Positions 33,217-45,144 of a stretch of 64,000 nt of DNA are shown piece after piece. Each line of letters starts with the position of its first letter. Position 1 is the stretch's first letter. The stretch comes from Artemisia argyi. Lineage: Eukaryota > Streptophyta > Magnoliopsida > Asterales > Asteraceae. The stretch spans positions 255,982,044-256,046,043 of the forward strand of contig CM060708.1 of the NCBI GenBank assembly GCA_030686995.1. Direction: 5' to 3'. The notes under the pieces were generated by a model. It was not told the DNA's origin, made no database searches, and worked only from the letters and a program-made list of their open reading frames with translations. The translations under genes were made by a program, and so were the position numbers.

Positions 33217-35570
33217 ACCAACCTTCTTTGGCCTTGTTACTATTTGTTTGGATATAGATGGCTAGATGCAATCCTTTGCATGGTGTGGACAGGGGTGAAT
33301 GAATAGTTGTGTGTAACTTACAGATCGATTAACTCAGATTGACTGATACTCTAAACTCTAAAGGCTTGATCTTCTTACATTGCTTTTGTTTGAATATGTT
33401 GCTGGAGTTGAGAGAAAGGCTTGTATGCATGTGTTTTGCTTGTGTGCTTGTTTTATGGTCTGTGTGGAGTCATTTCCATTGGTTTTACTTTATGTGTGTG
33501 TGCTTGCTGGCCGTTAGTACCATTTTCAGAAATTACACAATATTTATTTTATATAAAACAACTTTGAATCACATACACGGTCTTTGTTGGTAAATATTTA
33601 TGTGCTTCACATGTCTTTCTCTATTTTACATAACATGTTACTTGTTGGCACTTGGCAAGTTGATAGAAGTTTGTACACGGGGTATTTGTGATTGCTTATT
33701 AATGCTATTGATCAGCCCTTTTTTAGATGTTATGAATAAACATTATCAACTTGCTTACTCAAACAATTACAAATACTTTATAACGCAGATTGGATAAGCA
33801 AATCCCCGAAACTCTATAAACAGCTTGTTTTTTCAAGAATTGTTATGCGAATAACAATTATTACAATTATGCAAATAACAATTATAAATAAGCAACCTTT
33901 TAGAGAATATAGTTTTGTAGTGAGTGGTAGCAATTATCCTTATTCTGTTCCGGATTGTAATCCTTAATAAAAAAACATAGCTCCATGAGCAAAAGCTCCT
34001 GACATGATGAATCCTGCGATGCATTGGTGATGAGTATATAACGCACCTTGAGTATGCGATGCATTGGTGATGAGTATATAACGCACCTTGAGTGGTAAAG
34101 TCTTGTGCTATAAATGCATAAGCCAGTACTTTTTGAATGATACAAGTGTAATAACTTTTATGTTGAGGTTGTTAGTATAAGAAATGAGAAGTGATAGTAG
34201 ATATGATCCAACATAGAACTAACAATATCATAACGACATTTCTCAAGTATTATTGAATCAGTTACATATAATTCTTTTTTTATTAAAAAAAAATGATATC
34301 CTTTTTAGTAGAACCCAACGATTGGGAGCAAAAGGCTAAAAGAGTAAAGCAGGAGATAATAAAGTGAATATTCAACAAAAAGTTCCAAAAAAGCTTAAAA
34401 GCAATCGTTGATTGCGGTAGAATTGAAATAAATCATAACATTATGAGCCAAACTATTTTAAATAAATGACAAAGTTTTATATTATTGTCCATAATTAAAA
34501 TCGAGCATGTTTCTAATTAAAAGCCCATGTATAGTTGAACTACAAAATATTGCTAGCCGCAACAATTACATGTACGAGTATGGGAGTTTCTTTTGACGGT
34601 CTTTGGTTCGTGTTTGTGCACCAGGCATATAATTGAACAGGAATGGATGTGGACCTTGAATAAAGGACAGATACTCGACTTTCTAACATCTAATGTGATG
34701 GAATATAGTCCATACACTAATGTACACAACATATGTACCATATTATTTTTTCTATAGTTACCATCTTTTTTTTTTTTTTTAAACTTTACCATCTTGATTC
34801 TTGATCATACAAGTTACAACTATATATCGTACAAACCTAGTTCTGACTTCTGACTCGATCGCATGATTGATCATGTGGCTTTGTCTTTAATTAGGGTCTC
34901 ATTTTAGAAGGAAATTATTTGCACACTCAACTTTTTAATTGGGACACACGTATTAAATAGTTGTATTGTGTATGTATTATGATTTAACCGATTGCATTGT
35001 AATATATAAAATAAATAAATAAATAAATACATGTGTGCAATTATCTTCCCATTCTAAAGGTTCACTTTAATGCAAAACAACATACTTCAAGCCGAATTCA
35101 TATGATGAAATAGTTTGTAAAAGTTAAAGCAAACTGCTCAAACTACTTCAAAATCATAACACCTCTAAAATTTATTTATCTGTTTTATGTACTCAATCAA
35201 ATGTGACATGCTATCTTCTATGATCTACGACACGGCGTGTTAATTCTCCTATCGCTAAAAAAAAAACAACTATCGAAAACTATTATTCACCGTTGGCTCT
35301 CTGTTCTAATATCACTACTAGTGAACTGGTATTTAAGTAGGAATGATTTATTATTTAATTTGTTTAAAGTATTGTGTACTTTATTTTCTGGTATGGTTTC
35401 ACATTAGTGTAGGAGTGTAGCCATTTAATGAATAATCCAACAACCACCATTTTCAGTTAAAAAAAAAAAAATGTTGTCGGTTTGTAAACTTTATTTCAAT
35501 GTCCCTCCAATAGCTACTACCATCATAAAACAATCCTCCTACTAACCACTTCTTCCTCCATATCTTCACA
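33217..35570. other. intergenic, no gene seen
   Basis: It begins with the HOS15-like 3' UTR. A 40-bp unit (GATGCATTGGTGATGAGTAT...) is duplicated in tandem at about 34017-34096. AT-rich elsewhere; the small ORFs lack motifs. Confidence 0.55.
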
Positions 35571-36977
35571 ATGTTCATCTTTAACAAACCCAAAACCCCA
35601 ACTAGCATTTTCACTTCACTCCATTCACACATCACTTCACATCCACTTATCACCCTTTTTATTTTCACCATTTTCCTCATTCAAATCCTAGTCTTATGTT
35701 CACACTCCTCCTCACTAGCACCCGAACTACCCTCATCTTCGGCTGTCGAAAAATGCCCCAACGGTAAAATCTACGTGTACAACCTCCCAACAATGTTCAA
35801 CTATGATTTACTACCTACTTGCAAAGACCTAGACCCTTGGCACTGGCAGTGTGGTGTCGCAACCAATGCTGGTTACGGCACCCCTGCCAGTGAACTCTCT
35901 GGAATAATTCCAGAGAGTTTAATGCCAGCATGGCACCGTACTAATCAGTTTTCTTCAGAAATTATTTTCCATAACAAACTTTTAAAGCATGATTGTAGAA
36001 CGATGGAGCCGCAGTCAGCTGCATCGTTCTACATACCGTTTTACGGTGGACTAGCTGTTGGGAAATATTTATTTTCCGACAGTAGTAACGAATCACGTGA
36101 TTTCCATGCTTTGAAGTTAATTAAGTGGGTCCAGTCACAACCGTATTGGCTTAAATCCAATGGTTTAGATCACTTCATTGTACTAGGACGAATCACATGG
36201 GATTTTCGTCGGTTAACAGACCCCGAACAAAAATGGGGGTCTACATTTTTGAACATGCCCGAAATGCAAAATGTAACACGTCTCATGATCGAAAGAGCCC
36301 CTAGTGACTACCGTGATATAGGTATACCTTACCCTACTGGATTTCACCCACGTTCGGATACAGATATCCAGACGTGGGTGAAATTTGTCCGAACTTACAA
36401 TAGGACTAGTCTTTTTACTTTTGTAGGTGCTGCACGTGAGGATATAGGGGACGATATTAGGGGATTGTTGTTGCGCACGTGCCGGGATGAGAGTGTGTCT
36501 GGCACGTGCAGGTTAGTTGATTGTGGAGTGACACTTTGTGCTAATGGAAGTTTGGAGATAATGAGTTCTTTGTTAGGTTCCAAATTTTGTTTGCAACCGA
36601 GAGGTGATAGTTTTACTAGACGTTCGGTTTTTGATTGTATGGTTGCGGGTTCAATTCCTGTTTTGTTTTGGAACCGGACTATGTATGATCAGTATGAGTG
36701 GTACTTACCTAAGGAACCTGAGAGTTATTCGGTATTTATTGATCATGATGATGTTTCTAAAGGGAGGAAATCAATAAAGGCGGTTTTGGAGAGTTACAGT
36801 AGGGAAAAGATTAGGGAAATGAGGGAAAGAGTGATCAAGATTATACCAAAGATTGTGTATAGTGATGGTGAAATGAATGATGCTTTTGAAATCGCAATCG
36901 ATGGGGTTTTAAGGAGGTTTAAGGAGGAGATAGATCAACGACGGGAAGAAGCCGAGCTTAATATTGCTAGAAACTGA
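35571..36977 (+). CDS. GT47 exostosin-family glycosyltransferase, XLT2/MUR3-like xyloglucan galactosyltransferase
   Basis: A 468-residue, intronless type II membrane protein. It has a short cytosolic tail, a single membrane anchor at residues about 25-43 (PLITLFIFTIFLIQILVLC), and a luminal exostosin/GT47 domain from about 62 to 415. Family landmarks are KIYVYNLP (about 66), SASFYIPFYGGLAVGKYL, the GRITWDFRR segment, GIPYPTGFHPRSD, the nucleotide-sugar region CLQPRGDSFTRRS near 342-352, and FDCMVAGSIPVLFW. Several N-x-S/T sites fit a Golgi lumenal enzyme. GT47 clade A proteins of this type add galactose to xyloglucan side chains during cell-wall synthesis. The wording is closest, from memory, to the XLT2-type members; the exact acceptor position cannot be assigned by sequence alone. 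The ATG at 35571 is the first in frame and gives the expected anchor. An intronless gene is usual in this clade. Confidence 0.87.
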   Translation: MFIFNKPKTPTSIFTSLHSHITSHPLITLFIFTIFLIQILVLCSHSSSLAPELPSSSAVEKCPNGKIYVYNLPTMFNYDLLPTCKDLDPWHWQCGVATNAGYGTPASELSGIIPESLMPAWHRTNQFSSEIIFHNKLLKHDCRTMEPQSAASFYIPFYGGLAVGKYLFSDSSNESRDFHALKLIKWVQSQPYWLKSNGLDHFIVLGRITWDFRRLTDPEQKWGSTFLNMPEMQNVTRLMIERAPSDYRDIGIPYPTGFHPRSDTDIQTWVKFVRTYNRTSLFTFVGAAREDIGDDIRGLLLRTCRDESVSGTCRLVDCGVTLCANGSLEIMSSLLGSKFCLQPRGDSFTRRSVFDCMVAGSIPVLFWNRTMYDQYEWYLPKEPESYSVFIDHDDVSKGRKSIKAVLESYSREKIREMRERVIKIIPKIVYSDGEMNDAFEIAIDGVLRRFKEEIDQRREEAELNIARN

Positions 36978-37783
36978 TTTTCCGTGATATAGAGGAAACG
37001 TGTGCATTAGAATATTTTTTTGGTTAAAAGGGTTTATTCACCCCGGTAAAATGGTGTGCATTAGAATATATTGTCGTAGTTAATTGATTATTTTGCTATG
37101 AGTATAGATATAGAATTCCGTATAGTTAAATGTAATTGCAGTCACGATTATGTTTCATTGTGTGATTAATGATCTTGGATGGTAATGAGTCTGGTTTTCG
37201 TATTAAAGGTTTTGTAGTTTTTGTCCCAACTTTGTTTGTTTGGTATCATGTTACGAAATGTGTAAGAATAATCCGATAAATGATGAAGGGAGACACCCAA
37301 ACTTTTGCCTTGTCTGAGGTTGCCTGTTGAAGTTTGTGTTGCGACTATTTGCCTGAGGTTGCCTGTTCAAATGCTTCATTCGTGAGAGTGAGATGTTCAA
37401 CAACCCACAAAACAAGTACAAAAAATAGAATCAATGACAAAACATTTCACATACCGACATTTTTTTTGTGTAAGCTTTTTGTTAAGGTTATGAACTTATT
37501 GAGGTTATGATAAGCTCTTTTTTGTGCACTTATGAGCTTATTCAATTCAGCTTATAAGTCGATAAACTTGTAAAACTCTAATGTTTTGATTGGTATGGAT
37601 AAAAAGTGAAAACGAGAATCTACAATTGAAATAAGATAGGCCCATATTAACTGAGCTGACGAGCTAGTAAATTAACCCAACCCATTACTGTAGCCCAAAT
37701 ACTTTTTAAACCCAAATATAGACATCTCCTTAAACCCTGAAATAATTTTCATTTCATTTGCTGCACAAGAGAAAAAGAAAAAA
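36978..37783. other. intergenic, no gene seen
   Basis: 3' flank of the GT47 gene. It has a short near-repeat of TGAGGTTGCCTGTT around 37316 and 37353, and a stretch near 37480-37565 that looks like part of a TAAGCTT/AGCTTATAAG-type MITE. No supported ORF. Confidence 0.45.
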
Positions 37784-40700
37784 ATGGCATGGCGCTGTGG
37801 ATCCCTACCTCGATCGCTAATCTCCACCGCAAGATCATCAACAATCCGTCGCTCAACCACCACTTCCTTCCGTCCTCCGTCGTCACCACCTCTTTCCGGC
37901 CCCCGCCTCAGTCCCGGTCCCACACCTTCCATCCCTACTTTCAGGTAACATTATATATCTGGAAATGTTATTATCAGAGTTAATCTAATAAAAATATAAT
38001 AATTGTTTAAAAATAAAGGACTATTGGAGGTGTAATTGGTTGCACACAGTCGTTGCTGCCGTTGCATAGTGTGGTGGCTGCGACGTGTCATATCTCCGTT
38101 AATGCTCGTGCTTGTTGCGAGCTTTCTCGGGGTATGTTTCTACTTCATCACTTATGGATATTTTTTTACTGAGGGTAAATGTTATGTCACTGAATAGTGT
38201 TAAATTATCATTACAAATTGAAATATGATTAGTATTTAGTAGCATTGAATAGTGTTGTCCGTGGGCGGAGATTGATGTTTACTTGAATAATTTGTAGTTA
38301 ATATTTTTATTGCTATGATTAGGTGTGTGCTATAGATTTTTCAGTAACCATTAAGGGTTGGCCTTGTTATAAAATAAGAGGAGGGCTTTACCTAGGGGTG
38401 AAACTGGTCAAGCCTGAGTTCGAGCCTGCATAGCTCGGCTCATTCATATTTATAAAGCTCGAGCTCAGTTAGAGCCTCATATTTATAGCTCGAGCTTGTC
38501 TCGTGAAAAATTTTACGGGCTCGGCTTGGATTCAAGTCATTTTTATGCACGTTAAAGGAAATAAAGCTCAATTATTTGTTAAGCACCCTAGAATCATGCT
38601 CGCTTATACATAGTTAACCAAGTTGGTCCATTTAGCCGATTTTTGTCCAATTTGGCTGAGTTTTATCCGATTAATTAGTACGTTGACCGATTTTTAACCA
38701 GTCCGATTAATAAGGCCGATTAGTCTAAATCCAGGTAGTTAATCCCCGCCTAGGCCGATTTTTACAACGCTGCGTATACACAATATATATACGTATACAT
38801 CCCTAACGCGCATTTAGGCTCACGAGCCTAATCGATCTTTATATATAAAGCTCATGCTCAAGCTTGATCATTAAATGAGCCTAAACTTAGGTTCGGGCTC
38901 GAGCTCGTTTAAGCTCGGCACGTTCGAGCTTTCTACCGATGTGATCTTTAGCTTTTTACAAACGGATTGGCTCGTTTCCACCACCTAGCTTTACCTGGTC
39001 TGTGTCTTTGTGGCGGTGGGCAGAGAGGTGTACACGAGACGAGACAGCTCGCGAGCTATTCGAGATCGCCTTGTAGTCTATTCAAAATCGAGTTGATGTA
39101 AACAAGTCGAGCTCAAGTTTGAGCTACTCGAGTATACTTTCGAGTCGAGTTCAAGCTCCAAGATACTCGACTCGTCAAGCTCGCGAGCCTTATCAAGTTA
39201 TAATTAAATTACACTTTTATCCTTTTATGTACATATAATTACTTAATTTTCACAAAAAGCGTGTCAAGTCGAGCTTGGTATACCGATTCTTCATCGAGTT
39301 CGCACTTATATATATGAAAATTATCGAGCACGAGTCGAGTTCTTGATGACGAGTCGAGCTCAAGCTTGAAATCTAAAGCTCAACTGAGCTTGAGTCGAGT
39401 TTTGAGCTCGAGTTTTAGTCGTTGAGCCGAGCTCGAGCTTGGCAGCGCTCGGCGAATTTACACTCCTAGGTGGGCTCAAACCCCGTGGATTAGTTGGCCA
39501 AAAGGTCGGAAACCATGGTTGCCCGAAAAGATAGAAGAATTTTAACAGTAGTAGTACGATTGCCTAACTCAGTAACCTGATATCAAAATATATTGATAAA
39601 ATAGGTTAATTGGCTGTATATGTGAATATTGAGATACCTAAAAGACATAAGTAGAAGTTCTTAACCTTAGCATATAATCTTAGTGGCTTAGTATGATTGA
39701 ATTTTGTGAGCTTATGACTGAGAAAGGTACTACTACCTTCATACTACAACTGAAATGACGCATTAGGTAACTACAACTGCGGATCAGTGTTACACACATT
39801 TGCGGATCAGTGCTATACACAAGCACACTGTTTAGGTGTATGCATAGGAGCAGGATAGGATCGTAGGATTGTGAACTAGTACATACTTGATTTAACCACA
39901 ACTGATTCAGTTTGATGATTTCATCTGTATAGACTGTAGTGTTAGTTGGGTTTCCTACACATTTTGATTATATGATGAATCAAGTGCTAGGAAAGTTTAC
40001 AAGATTTCACCTAAATTAGGACACCTCAATTTCCTGACTACGAATGCATATATATGTAATTATACTTACAGGCAAGCGTCTAAGGTTACTATATGGCTAG
40101 AAAACTTTATAATTTTAGTCAGACAAAGTAGCAGGATTGAGACTTGCCAAAATACATATACAGGAACATCACTCATTGGGAAAGCATTGCTTTAGCGTTC
40201 TATCTCCTTCCCTTTTCCCAGAGAATATTGAATAGAATGATGATTGGAGTCTAATGGAAATTGGCAATTACAAGTATTGCTGCTTTAATTAGCAGAATAA
40301 AGAATGCTATTACATTATGAACTATATATTATTACCTACATTGAAACTAGTCAAGATACTATATATGTCTTGTTGTGATACTCATACTTTGTATTCGTTG
40401 TTCGACTGCCCATTTCCACGATCCCATCAACCTCCTATTTCTGGGATTTGGTTGTGTTTCGCTATTGAAGTCTCCAAGTTTAGTGCACTAGAAAGTAGAA
40501 ATAATGCACTCTATACATTCTCATATGAACCACCAGTCATTCCTCTTCATCTTTAATCAACTTTACGACCTGCATTTTTCTGACATGATAACCATTATAC
40601 TTGACATATCTCCTTTAATCAAGCAATGATCAACCCAGTAAATTGTGTTTGTGGACTTGAGTGATATTCTGTGTAAATTTTAAGTTATTTGTGAGAACCA

Positions 40701-40866
40701 AAACGACTAGTTTTTGGACTTGTCCAAATAAGTCTAGGGATCTAAGGTTTTCTGTTTGAAATACACCTGATTTAATCGCAAAAGTTACTACTGTTTGCTA
40801 TTGCTAAAAAAATAAAAATGTTTTAGTAATATAATACTTACAATTTGGTGTGATGCAGGTACTTGA
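37784..40866 (+). CDS. NFD6/NOXY2-like small mitochondrial protein, apparent frame error in exon 1
   Basis: Three exons are proposed. Exon 1 (37784-37944) starts MAWRCGSLPRSLISTARSS, an Arg/Ser-rich mitochondrial presequence typical of the plant NUCLEAR FUSION DEFECTIVE 6 / NONRESPONDING TO OXYLIPINS 2 family. Exon 2 (38050-38131) encodes the conserved SLLPLHSVVAA and ACCELSRG segments. Exon 3 begins after the acceptor at 40858 and gives only GT then TGA (40864-40866). Introns are GT-AG, and intron 2 is 2.7 kb with two hAT MITEs. The three exons sum to 251 nt, one short of a whole number of codons. Exon 1 must change frame (toward ..QSRSHTFHPYFQ) before it can join SLLPLHS. Either a one-base deletion has damaged the gene, the assembly has an error, or an undetected splice form is used. 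The family has several short splice variants. Function in the family: mitochondrial, linked to gametophyte nuclear fusion and oxylipin response. Confidence 0.6.
38393..38987. mobile_element. hAT-type MITE in intron 2 of the NFD6-like gene (595 bp)
   Basis: The ends TAGGGGTGAAAC and (inverted) TAGGTGGTGGAAAC are flanked by an exact 8-bp duplication GCTTTACC at 38385-38392 and 38988-38995. The interior is dense in GAGCTCGAGCTT-type words, in both orientations. No ORF. Confidence 0.85.
39023..39468. mobile_element. second hAT-type MITE in the same intron (446 bp)
   Basis: The left end is GAGAGGTGTACA and the right end is TTTACACTCCTA. The flanks are GGTGGGCA at 39015-39022 and GGTGGGCT at 39469-39476, a target duplication with one mismatch. 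It is again built from CTCGAG/GAGCTC words, related in style to the neighbour at 38393 but not a copy of it. Confidence 0.65.
39477..40858 (+). other. rest of intron 2, nothing further recognised
   Basis: AT-rich intronic sequence ending in the acceptor TGATGCAG. The ORF at 40317-40556 has no motif. Confidence 0.45.
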
Positions 40867-42101
40867 TGTTGCTTATGGATCCTTCGTGCAAGCATTGCAT
40901 AAGCATCGTGTAACGTTAGAATCAAAATATTTATGTGGAACTTCACTTTTGAAGTTTCACCGGCGTGAGGTTCCTTGATTGTGAGCCGATAGATTTTCAA
41001 AAATTTTCAAATTTGTTTATAGCAAGAGAATCTTGTATCATTACTTCCTTACATTCTAGGATTGATTTATCATTGCTTGCACCTTGCTTTGCAAATTAGA
41101 TGCAGTGCATGCAAGTTTATTTTGTGTCTCTCTTTATGGTACTTGCAGTGGATTTGGTACCTGGTGGTAATAAAACAGTTGCATCACTGTGCTTATAGCC
41201 TTATAGTCTTTACCAATTGATAATGCCTCTGCAAGTATTTTTTTTGACTTCTACTTTTGTTTATTTCTATGGCCTCCATTTATCTGATGCGAAAAATGAT
41301 ATCTGATATGATCGTTTTACTTTCAATTATTTCTGTACATGTCTAGGTATGTCAATATTATTTATTGTTCAATGCAAGCCATTGCTCCTGTATAACTTAA
41401 TAAAGTACTTTTCTGTGTAGGCTTGATAATCTATGTATCGAAAGTTCGAAACTAGTGATTTAACTATATGAACAAATTAGCTTATCGGTGTGCCTTCACT
41501 TGGAATTGTTCTTTCAGAATTGCTGATGTTGTCTAGAAATAATTTAAAGGGGCCAAATAGATGGATCGGGTAGTGGGCTAAAACAGATAGTTGTTCACTT
41601 ATTTGTATGGGCTGTAGATTGATTTGAAATATTTGTATCTGTCTTCACTCGTGGTGAGCTTAGTTGGCAGTTTGACACTACCTTGACGCGTCAACCTTTG
41701 TTATACTGATCCATGAATAACAAGTGAAGCAAACAAAAGAAAACGTTTCTGTGATGTAGACTACTAGATGGCCCGGAGCTAGTAACCGCGACACCTAGTC
41801 TAATAAAATGTAACTTAGTTTTTTGTACTAAATGGTGTGGATTTGTAGTAACAACTATACCAGTGATATTCTTCCGTCTCATAATAATAGTCTATTTTCA
41901 AACCACACTTAACATTTTGTAAAAAAATTCTAATAAATGCATATGTAATTTATAATATTATAACAATTATATTTAGAAAAAAATGGTCTTGAAGTTTTAT
42001 GTATTTCGTCTCATTACTTTTGTTTGAAGTTGCCCACCCGCTAGAAACACAAGTTATGCCAAAAGCCCATATACAAGTAAAATGGTTGAATACCTTCTGG
42101 G
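40867..42101. other. 3' flank of the NFD6-like gene, no other gene seen
   Basis: Presumably includes the 3' UTR. Nothing else is recognised. Confidence 0.45.
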
Positions 42102-42885
42102 TAGGGCCGTAAACGAACCGGACGAACACGAATGAAGCCTTGTTCATTTTCGTTCATTTAATTTTAACCAGACAAATAAACGGACACAAACGTTTAAACG
42201 GACGAATTTCTTGTTCATGGTCATTGTTAAGAAAATAAGTTGTTCATTTCGTTCATTAAGACACTAAACAAACCCTAAACGAACATAAATGGTTGAACAT
42301 AAATGAACGTAGAAAACCAAACATAAACTTTATTAAATTATGCACAATTGTATGTTTTATAAGTGTTGTGTTTGTTCAAATGAACCAATTTTAAAAGCAT
42401 ACAATTAAAAGATATGATATATGAACATAAACAAAAAGAGGGGTCTCGGAGGGGTGTGCAATAGGTGTTGCCGTACAAGGCCTCCAGTTAAAAGGGGTCA
42501 CATTTTTATTAGTTTTGTATACAAATACGTATAATATTAAACGTATATGAGTCGTATAATTCAAGCTTATATGCAATTTCACTTTAGTTAACAAGTGTAA
42601 TAGGGTCTCTTTGTTGTTATTGCTAAGGGCCACTGAAAATCACGAGATGACGCTGTAAACAAATAAATGAACATAAACGAACGTTAATAAACGCATAATC
42701 GGACGTTCACGAACATAAGTGAACGAATGTGACTTTTATTTATATTCGTTCATTTAACTATATGAACGTAAAATATTGTTCATATTCTGATGTTCGTTTA
42801 TTTAATAAATAAAGGAATATAAACGAACTTTTTACCGAACAGTTTATGAAATGTTCACTGAATATTCAGTTCGTTTACATCCATA
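42102..42885. mobile_element. hAT-like MITE rich in GAACG words (784 bp)
   Basis: Left end TAGGGCCGTAAACGAAC and inverted right end TATGGATGTAAACGAAC match at 13 of 17 positions. The interior repeats AACGAACATAAA-like words in both orientations. The flanks (CCTTCTGG and CCTTTGAG) resemble a decayed 8-bp duplication. It appears older than the other hAT MITEs here. Confidence 0.6.
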
Positions 42886-44760
42886 CCTTTGAGAAATTAT
42901 TTTACAAATGCTCAAGATATGACGAAAGTTTATAACACACATTGTGCAATTTGATTATTATTCAAGCTGAGAAGTGAAAAAATTTTAGTCAAGATTCTAT
43001 TAAGGTGTTACGCATATGTTGTAAGAATGTAAGCTATATTTTTCCGTATCCGTGCTCGAGTGATTGGTCTTTGTTAGTGTTTCTCATGGTGGTTCCGATA
43101 TTCAGAGACGGAACTAAGTGGGATCGGGAGAGGTCGTGGCCTCTCAAGTTTTTACTTTTTAGCAACAAGTACATTTTTGACTCTTACATTTTGTAGTTTT
43201 AGACATTATTTGTAAGAATGTTAAATGAAAATGTAGATTGACCCCTTAAAACAGATTGACCCCTTCAATTAAACTTGTTAAGTTCCATGTATGCCGATAT
43301 TAGTAAAAACATGGATGAAACTTATTACCAGGGTTGCAAACTCTACTGAAATTGTCACAAAATACTAGTACATTCTATATTACAGGCCAGTCTCCTTCAA
43401 TAGCATAAATATTCGATATTTGAGATACTTTTGTTTTTCAGGAAATCATTATCCTTCAAAACCGTTTAGCCACATTTTGCTTTTCCGAAAGGCAATGACA
43501 CAGTTTGCTAAAAACGATCTTTTGAAAGGCAATAACACATTTTGCTAAACCTTTATCCAAGGTATCTGAACCAAATGAGAAACAGCTATCAAAAGTACCA
43601 AGTAATACCCATTGAACAAGAAGTTGTAGGATGCTATCTTTTAAAGCGTGAAGTGGTATTATTTACTTACTTACTCTTCTTTAACAACAAAATTATTGAT
43701 GTGAAAAATAATGTCTGACTTATTCTCTGTGTATATGCTGGAAGTGGTGAGTTCTTTTAAGATTGTATTTGCAATAATGTAAAAACATGTCAGAATTTGG
43801 TATTTATCCTTAAGACATCCCAAATCAAAGCCTCAATGGTGGCTTAGAGTTGTTATAGCGACAAAAATGCCTCTTCTTTATGCATTGCTTTTATCTCTTT
43901 GGTGGCAGTCTTTGTTCATTAATTGCAACTATGTTTCATGTGTTCTCTTTTTCTGACTACAACAAGAAATAGATATAGCTAGTATAATCTTTTCTTTCTG
44001 TTTTTTGTAAAATTATTGTCATTGTTTTATTTAATCAAAAACAATAATTTAGAGTATTCTTGTAAACTTTATAGAAAACACTAAAGACTCACTATGTATA
44101 AATTTAACCAATCACCCCTTTTAGTTTTTATAACTCCATATCAACGCTACTGTAAAAACTGGGAGATAAAACATACAGTAAAAGACTAATGCTCACACAA
44201 ATTAAGGAAAAAAAAAAAAAAAAAAAAAATCTTTTAAAGCCTTGGTCTTCATATTTCCACTTACCTCCCTTGAAGTCTTGACACGGACACACTTTCAGTC
44301 CTTGATCTTTGGCAAACCCTACAAACACAAACAAAACTAAAATCAACTTCCAAAAATAACAAAACACCCCTTAGACTTGTTCACAGTTTAGTTTATAAAG
44401 CTACAGTATATTTCAATAATTCTTAAATATACTTCACAACAAATTAAATAGTGAATCATGTATCATATTGATCGTAATTCTTATGGGACGTGTTGCTCTT
44501 CGGCGCCCATGGGATGAACAGGCTCGAGCCCATTATGTTATCAATCATTGTGTGAATCATTTCGGTTTCAGTTAAAGAGAGAATCTTATGGTGTTATTAT
44601 GTTAGAATGTAAGTGAAGATGAATGATTGAAACTTATGAGAGGTTATTTGCACATTCTAATTTCTTATTTGCATATTTTAATTGTGGATTCAACAACTGT
44701 ATATATTTATTATATGTTACTTTATCAGTTTGTACATTTAAATGTGCAAATAAGAAATAA
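42886..44760. other. intergenic, no gene seen
   Basis: AT-rich with an A run at about 44210-44230. No supported coding sequence; the minus-strand frame at 44367 lacks an ATG. Confidence 0.5.
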
Positions 44761-45141
44761 GGGTCCGTTTGGTTTATAGATGGGTATAGGATTAGGATTA
44801 GGATTAGGATTTGAATTTGATTTTTTATTTGGATTTGGATTTGATAAAAATAAATAAAGAGAGAGAAAATATATTATTAAAATATTAAATAATTATTATA
44901 ATTTATAATTTAGTATTATTTGTATAATAAAAAAGTTAAAGAAAAAAAAAATAAGTGGTAGATAATGTGTTTGGGCTCACCATTTTAGAAATGTGAAGCA
45001 AATCTCACCTATTTGTCATGAATTCTTAAATCCTTTATATTTGTCATTAAGTCAAGATAATTAGATCTTGAATTTGTACCAAACATGCATTTTTAACTTT
45101 GAGTCCAACCCAAAGGTTAAACCCCCATAACAAACGGACCC
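44761..45141. mobile_element. Tourist-type (PIF/Harbinger) MITE (381 bp)
   Basis: The ends GGGTCCGTTTGGTTTAT and ATAACAAACGGACCC form good inverted repeats. They are flanked by the 3-bp duplication TAA (44758-44760, 45142-45144), as expected for PIF/Harbinger. Near the left end is a GGATTA-repeat stretch. No ORF. Confidence 0.85.
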
Positions 45142-45144
45142 TAA

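Noticed and set aside
44128..44367. Small cysteine-containing ORF with a hydrophobic start, minus strand
   Set aside because: The apparent start is GTG (GTGTTTTGTTAT), not ATG; it runs into a poly-Phe tract from an A run, with no family match.
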